Assembly (NCBI RefSeq): GCF_032854445.1
Contig: NC_088298.1
Location: 19,927,295-19,991,294 of the forward strand
Direction of reading: 5' to 3'
DNA length: 64,000 bases
Origin: Liolophura sinensis
Taxonomy: Eukaryota; Mollusca; Polyplacophora; Chitonida; Chitonidae
Part shown: positions 57,301 through 64,000 of the stretch, in pieces
How the letters are laid out: each line of letters begins with the position of its first letter
How positions within the stretch are numbered: position 1 is the first letter of the stretch
Program-made: the position numbers and the translations under genes
The notes under the pieces: model-generated
Told to the model about the DNA's origin: nothing
The model's database searches: none
Seen by the model: only the letters and a program-made list of their open reading frames with translations

Positions 57301-59684
57301 AAATAATAATAAGAAAAAAAAAACACTGACTCAATGGTTGTGGCTAAAAAGCTTTGTTTTCAAAAATGATCTGAGCACTGAAATATTTTCCATTCATTAA
57401 TGAAGATTATGTATTGAATTTTTGAAGGTGTATCTATGTATTGAGCCGATATGTATGAATATTGATTACTCAGTCCCAGAAGACTTCGTCATTGAAACAA
57501 AACAATAATTGTGACATTGTCACCGTGTTACATGTGTAACTCAGGAACAGAAATATTTATAAATGTGTGTACTTTGACATACACTTTGAAAGATATTTTT
57601 ATAAATGATGCAAGTCTAAAGCTGTAAAAACTGGCAGAACAAGACAAATTGGACTTTTTGTTAGTAGAGGACAATGCAAAAGTTTTAAGCGTGCAGTTTT
57701 GGCCCAGGTGCATTTACACGTAATAGTTTTCATAACACTGGACTCTGTTGTTCCCAAGAAGAAATGTTACAATTGTGTGGGATACAAAAGTTTTGTTTCT
57801 TCATTGATACAGTCGAACATGAATCTTTTTAAAAATGGTAAGACAAAAAAAGAAAAAAAGTGAAAAATTCATTTCAACACTCCTGTTGCACACCTGAAGG
57901 ACTTTGTTTCAGGTTTGTAACCGGTTCTTAATGAACTTCAAGTAGAAACCCTTCAGGTGTAAATCATGGATGGAAGTAATACAATGTAATTAGCAAACAG
58001 GTACTGATCTTAGACTCATCTTATGTCATAGAAGAAGATTAAAATTCTCAGCTCAGGCACAGCAGTTGTCATTGTGTTGCTGTGGTACATGTCAGTAATG
58101 CTGAAAGAAAAAAAAATATTTGCATTTTTTCTTTGGTTCAGTACTTTACTTTCTTTGCTAGAGGCTATAGAAAAGTTAGCTGAAAGAGTTAAATATGTAC
58201 ACTTATGAAATGTTGTTAAATTAAAGGATGAAGAACAATCCTAATTGCTATATTAGGTTTAAAGTCCTTTTGCTCACAGAAACATGTAGATTCAGCAAAG
58301 ATACATGTAGGCCTGTTTTTTTTTTTGTTTGTTTTTTTTTTTTTTGTATGAGCTACAGCTATTAATATTGAATAGTTACTATTTAGTTATTTGATAAACA
58401 GTAACTTGGAGACATCTGATGAAGGAAACAATATATGGGTAAGTTTTAGCCTTGATGTATATGCAGTAAGTTACAGGAATGCAAACAAGTTTCTTTTTGA
58501 AAGGCAAATTTTGAAAATGTGTCCTAATCAGATTTATGAAAATGTGTTGTCATGCAAAGTACACGTATATGTACCTGCCAGGTATGTGTATATGTACTGA
58601 TGATTATGAACATGCACCTTGTATGGACATTATACATTGTACAGGTATTCCTTACTCACACACATTTTAATATAAAATCATATTTTTGAGAAATATAAAC
58701 TGGAATTTTCTCCACTTCCTAGCTTTCAATAGTATTCATGGATTATGCATACTTTCGCACTTTTGTTCGATTTATATGTATAGAAAGGCCAGCCCTATGT
58801 GGAAAAATAATGACTATGTAAACGTACATGTACAGTACACTGTTAATGCAGCTCATGACTGTATTCAGGTAATGGCTGCATAATGACTTCATCTGAACTA
58901 GTTTGCATACTACACAAAATGAATCATTCAATTACCTGTATAATGTATGATTCATTAAAACGCCTGTAACTAATAGTTGTCTTTGGTGACGTATACAACA
59001 CGTATTGATGCTTGATGCAGATATGTCAGCTTATGGTTTTTGAACACAAAGAAAAGCCAAAGGCATTTAAGTCGTGCAATCTGTTGCCTGTGAAACACTC
59101 CAAGAAATCCTTCTTTGTGCATACATGCATTATAAACAAAATGTTGATTTAATTGGAATGCTTCAGATTTTAATTTAGTCCTATTTACTACATGTAGATC
59201 TATCTTATTACTTTAATGAACTGTCATGTCATCAACCTCTGGATGGTTGTGGTTTTCTTCCCCTGTGTTCGGCCCATTGTCCTCCCAGTTATGATTAAAC
59301 ATACAGTAAAAAAAAAAGGAAGCGGGGGAGGACAAAAGCCCTGGCAGCCATACATGTACATGTAAGCCCCGTGATCAGTAAAATGGCATAAGTTGTTTGC
59401 TTGTTTAAGAAACTTGAAAAATTCTCCCTAAAGGGACGTTTAAAATTTCAGTACATGTTTGCAATCAGTGGAACCTCTTCTTACTCGTTCAATCTCCATG
59501 TATTCTTAATTGTGTTTGATGACATTGGAAAGAGGTCGACCTCTCAGCGGTGTACAGAATACTCAACCTCCATTCCGGGCTTATGTGAAAACTAAAGAAA
59601 TCTACTATAATGGCAAAGAATTGTTGCATTGCAGCTTGTGTTAGACTTTTTTTTCTAATGCAAAGTCCTATATATATATATATT

Positions 59685-60252
59685 GGATGGGCATAAAAAA
59701 ATGGGCCGTACTTTGACACTCACTATCTCCAAAACCCTCTTACTTCAGCTTCTAAAATACTCAAAAGCCATGATGTCCTAAGTATACAGACCAGATTTCA
59801 ATTTCATCCTTTAAGATCTCTGTTCATGGGACCAAAATTAAAATAGAGTCAAAAATGCATGTTCTGGACATGTCAAAATGATGTTCTACCTTGTTTTACT
59901 TGAAAAGGCGATCAATTCCTTGTCCGCTGCAGAGAAAACCATCTTGATTCAGCAAAATTTGTGCCAGTCTGGGAGAAGGGTTTCTCTGACACTTAAGCGT
60001 GTCACACAGGTCCAGCCTGCGCTTTACTCATAACACCTGACAGGTGATGCAATGTGGGTCACTGGAACATGCGTTTTTGAGGCTATGTTTTCATTTTAAC
60101 CCTATGTACAGACTACTCAAGGAATGACCTTGAAAGTTGGTCAGTATATTAACCAAATCATGTAATTAGAATGTCTAAAGTTTGAAAGGGTTTGAACAAA
60201 GGATAATGGAGCAATGCAGCATCAAAGTACGGCCCATCTTTTCTGCCCGCCT
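59685..60252. mobile_element. About 568-bp TIR element
   Basis: Inverted ends share ATGGGCCGTACTTTGA and a diverged outer GGGCA block, about 28 bp in all. TATATA flanks both sides and may be a target duplication. No coding frame recognised. Confidence 0.65.
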
Positions 60253-60657
60253 GATATATATCGATTGTTCCTACCCCACAGATATGATTTGCATGCTATA
60301 ACACCTCTAAAGAAAATCGTTGATTCCAAATATTTGTAGCTGTGATGGTTTTAACCTGAGAAACCAATAGAAGCAAAACGTGCTGTTTCGATCTTTCCGA
60401 ATGTAGATGTTTTTTAATTCTCTTTCAGAGTATTCAAAAATAATATTTTTCTTGTGAACTACAAATTGATTTGTTTAAATTTCTAAATAATCAAAATTTT
60501 TAAATACATCTGTTATAGGGAACACTGACTCATATGCATACCTTATGGCAGCTGATATTGTGATATTGTGATTCGTATTAGGCTATAACCTATATACATG
60601 TACCATGTTGAAAATTTTCAGACAGACAAATTATGGTAAGGTGGTAGAATAAACTGA

Positions 60658-61592
60658 TACTGTAAAGTACTTATTATTCGCTGGAATTTATTTTTCGCAG
60701 ATTTTCTCCAAAAACATGTTCGCAGGAATTAATTTTCGTGTATTTAAGAGAATACTGAAAAACACATCTTAAAATCTTAAAATTTTTCCAAGATATAATG
60801 TAGCCGAAATTATTCAAGCATGTAAAACAGGTATCATCATGTGTGGCTTAATCCTGCTTTGTTTCCTGCGTTATCACTAATCCGCGTGATCTGGATCAGA
60901 GATTAAAACAATGTAGGATGGATTGTCACTGCGTGAGAAGATTACGTCGCACCTACTGTGAGCAGTACTCAAACAGGTGTCACTTCTTTTAGAATCATTG
61001 ATGAGCACCTTTGAACACCCGGCAAAGTGACCCATCACCTTGTACGCAGTAAGTTTTGCATTGTTTTCAGTTTTAATCGTCCTCTGTAGCAGGTCACAAA
61101 CTGCAAGCTTTGCCGTAGCTGTCAAATGGCCATTGTATTGTTGTACACACTTCACAATTTGTTACAAGCTCACTTGCTGTACCACAGGAGAGACAGAGCC
61201 AATGGAATAGCATGTATTAGAGTGACATTCACTACAAGCCAGCAGGTGGTGGTATCGACTTTTGTTTCACTTTATGGGCATAGCGAAGTTTGATCAAACT
61301 TAAGACAGATGAACTCCCACTTTGTTTTATACCTGCCAAGCCTTAGCACCAGAGTTTGTATATATTTAAACCATAATTTCCCTTCCCTGCTGTTATAAAA
61401 TTTAGCTGGCCCGTTAAGCTTTCTCAGCGCAACTCTCGTCCCTGGCAGAGATTTCACTTTGTTACTACTACTACCTGTTGTATATGATTCAGTATTGGAT
61501 ATTGTTTTTGCTGGAATTATTTTTCGCTGTAAATTATTGACTGGAAAATCTGCGAAAATTAGTTCCACGTGAAAATTAAGTACTTCACAGTA
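60658..61592. mobile_element. 935-bp TIR element flanked by TA
   Basis: The left end CTGTAAAGTACTTATTATTC and the inverted right end (CTGTGAAGTACTTAATTTTC) match, and the similarity extends through TTTTCGCAGATTTTC. TA on both sides suggests a Tc1/mariner-style target, which is inference. A 92-codon minus frame inside (61155-60877) resembles nothing I know. Confidence 0.65.
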
Positions 61593-61917
61593 TTTGCTTG
61601 ACGGACAACATTCAATAATAACATTGGAGATATCAGAGACAGCCATTTTGGCGATATTGTTTTGAATACGTACGTGTACAACGCTTATGACAGAAAAGCT
61701 GTTGAACCCGAGGGACAGACTATGATACGCTTTGATGACAAATTTTAGATGGAAAACATAATCACACTATTTATGAATTTGAGACATGTGAATTTGACAT
61801 CATGTTTTCTAGACTGTCGGATATATTTTGCGGGTTAATTCAAGACAACGGGGCATTTGTCTGCCAGGGGTTTTTGTCCGCTGGGCTTTGTCTGGGATTC
61901 ATAGAAATATATCCCTA

Positions 61918-61995
61918 AGGGGGAAGGGGTTGTGGTCAAGTGGTTAGAGTTTTACCTTTCGATTCTTATAACATACAAGGTGTGGTTCAAAATTT
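61918..61995 (+). mobile_element. tRNA-like SINE head
   Basis: GTGGTCAAGTGGTTAGAG and GTGTGGTTCAAAATTTGG resemble A and B boxes. No anticodon stem. Confidence 0.45.
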
Positions 61996-62175
61996 GGCTT
62001 GGACAAGGAATTTGTAGATTTTTCTCACATTATGTGTTTTCAGTGCCGTATATGGAGCTGTATAGATGTGCATACACATGGGGGGGGGGGGGGGGAGACA
62101 TGTATATTCCTGTTTGGTTGATGGAGAAAAAAAAATGTCCAGAGATTTGCTAAAATGTGATATAAATCTGCCTTG

Positions 62176-62320
62176 ATTTATTTATTTATTTGATTGGTCT
62201 TTTACGCCGTACTCAATAATATTTCACTTATCCAGCATTAATGGTGGGAGGAAACCGCGCAGAGCCTGGGGGAAACCCACGACCATCCGCAGATTGCTGG
62301 CAGACCTTCCCACTTACGAA
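62176..62320 (-). mobile_element. SINE family A, truncated
   Basis: Tail and body only, small internal deletion near CCAGCATTAATGG. Confidence 0.85.
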
Positions 62321-62396
62321 TCTGTCTTTTGGGCAAAATCAGTCGGTCTGTTGCGCTGAATTGTTGGGTCTTTTTGCAGGATAAATTTGATACCTG

Positions 62397-62492
62397 GTTA
62401 CTCTGGGACAGGATACGGAAGTACATGTATATGGTGTCAGTAACCCTCCTATTACTGACACCATATATTTCCGTATCCTATCACTGAGTAAC
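62397..62492. repeat. Strong hairpin, about 42-bp stem, 7-nt loop
   Basis: The arm starting GTTACTC at 62397 folds onto the arm ending GAGTAAC at 62492. GGATACGGAA and TATGGTGTCAGTAA are fully paired, with a small bulge. It could be a solo fold-back MITE end or an RNA hairpin. Confidence 0.7.
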
Positions 62493-63386
62493 TATGTCAC
62501 TAATAAAACATGTATGCATTGTGCACCTTGTTCTTGTTTTTGAACACTATAGTAGCTACATCTACATTCATACAACTCTACATGTACGTGTTCTAGAGCT
62601 TTGTGAGCTGACTAGATCAAGAACCTTTAGCAAGCTGTAAGTTTTTCCATCAGTAGACTAGGACAAAAAGATCTGACCATCAGGAAAACACTTTATCTTC
62701 CATGTTGCTGCATGTAGATAGTAGAATTAGCAGTTGGGGCTGCTGATACATTACAATGGCCAGGTTTATCCCAGCGGGGTTTAACCCGAATCGAACACAG
62801 CTAGCCAGGAGTAGGTGTAAAGAGGTGAGTTGGACTATTGACCCAGGCTATTAGCGAAATTGTTATGGACAACCCCCAGGTGTTCAGTAACGTACTTAAT
62901 GAACAATGGACGAACACTTGTAAAATTCCCTGGTGTATTCCAGCCAGCATGGCTACAGTAGATTTTATTCAAGTACCTATATGTTGTGTAATTAGCCATG
63001 GTCTGTATTCTACCAGCATGCAGTTTGGTATAATGGTATAATGGACATGGTATCCCTAACCTGAAAAGATCAAAGATGGCCGATTCCATCTATTGATCCA
63101 TAATTCAGATAACAGGTATACAAGTATGCTTGTTCTATGTTGGAAAAACAAGTCTCTGGATTCAGCACTGAATCAGAATATTGTTTAAAATTTGATATTT
63201 TTTAGACTTTCAAAAATGTTAATTATCCTGGAGTGTGATTTGATTTATAGTCCAGTGTGTACCACAATGACATAGAGGCAGTTTATCAAATTATGAGACA
63301 TGGGCGTTTTTGTCCATACATCTGTAAAATGCATGTGGCAAGCTGAGCCCTAGATGCAGATTGAAATTTATTTTGCAACTTTTGGG

Positions 63387-63586
63387 NNNNNNNNNNNNNN
63401 NNNNNNNNNNNNNNNNNNNNNNNNNNNNNNNNNNNNNNNNNNNNNNNNNNNNNNNNNNNNNNNNNNNNNNNNNNNNNNNNNNNNNNNNNNNNNNNNNNNN
63501 NNNNNNNNNNNNNNNNNNNNNNNNNNNNNNNNNNNNNNNNNNNNNNNNNNNNNNNNNNNNNNNNNNNNNNNNNNNNNNNNNNNNNN
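63387..63586. other. Assembly gap, 200 N
   Basis: Exactly 200 N, most likely a fixed-size placeholder, so true spacing here is unknown. Confidence 0.98.
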
Positions 63587-64000
63587 ACAACATGTGCAGA
63601 AGAATTTAAGCAGATTTTCTATCTTGCCTGATTGTTTTTGAAACATTGTTAGAAAAAAAGAAAAACATTGTGACAATGATGAACAGTGTTTTTATCAGTG
63701 ATGATCTGTGTGTGTTTATTGTTGTAACATTTAAATGTAGGTCACTGATGAAATCTGTTCAACATTCAAATGTCGCCTGTGTGTAATGTATTCAGTACAC
63801 AGTCATTACAAAAATAAAAAACATGATTTTGCCAGGTTTAAACATTGCTCATTGTTCAGCCATCCTCAGTATTTGTGTTTGAGCTAAACATGTGTTGGTC
63901 CAAGCCATCTAGACAGATCAGTACAAGTTTATGGTTTGTTGGGCAGTAGTAGGCTATGCTTCCTGGGAGTATGTATAAATTTAATATTTTTTGTTTAAAT

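Larger units (their letters stand above)
54930..63386. other. Right-hand intron or intergenic sequence
   Basis: Mobile elements, a hairpin, poly-G near 62080 and poly-C runs near 57025. No exon recognised. If the kinase call is right this is its second intron. Confidence 0.5.

Noticed and set aside
63291-63676. Frames crossing the N run
   Set aside because: They exist only because N codons are not stops; the sequence is unknown.

Overview
This is a eukaryotic nuclear window. Genes are split into short exons by GT-AG introns, the introns and spacers are AT-rich, and more than twenty copies of one tRNA-derived SINE are scattered through it. The SINE family, the many fold-back and TIR elements and the frequent ACATGTAC words suggest a marine lophotrochozoan, most likely a mollusc. 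That is inference from repeat style; the proteins themselves only say 'animal with motile cilia'.

Region 1 (402-33700, minus strand) is most of a DNAH7-type axonemal dynein heavy chain. I could chain 45 coding exons from the start codon at 33700 down to 402. All splice phases agree and give 2,489 codons with no stop and no remainder. The window holds the N-terminal tail, linker, AAA1-AAA3 and the P-loop part of AAA4. The stalk, AAA5, AAA6 and C-terminus (about 1,500 residues) lie beyond the left edge.

Region 2 (33701-34199) is a 499-bp divergent promoter shared by the dynein gene and a small gene on the plus strand. It holds a consensus-like RFX X-box, two YY1-like ATGGCGG cores and a CRE-like site.

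Region 3 (34200-about 37200, plus) is a four-exon gene for a 129-residue COA1-family mitochondrial inner-membrane protein (cytochrome c oxidase assembly factor 1).

Region 4 (37200-41880) is intergenic and contains SINEs and a homogeneous 122-bp satellite (eight copies).

Region 5 (about 41890-64000, plus) is the 5' part of a gene whose first two coding exons (42025-42073 and 54861-54929) join in frame to a basic N-terminal motif resembling CDK14/PFTAIRE-type kinases. The rest of the gene would lie to the right. Its introns carry SINEs, MITEs, three TIR elements and a strong hairpin. A 200-bp run of N marks an assembly gap at 63387-63586.

The most unusual observation is that many introns in both the dynein and COA1 genes contain tandem arrays built from the edge of the adjoining exon together with its splice site. 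The clearest are a 53-bp array of the AAA2 P-loop exon start, a 100-bp array of the exon 22 end and a 65-67-bp array of the COA1 exon 3 end. These arrays create regularly spaced decoy donors or acceptors. A THAP-domain relic also lies inside a TTAA-flanked, 22-bp-TIR element that interrupts one such duplication.
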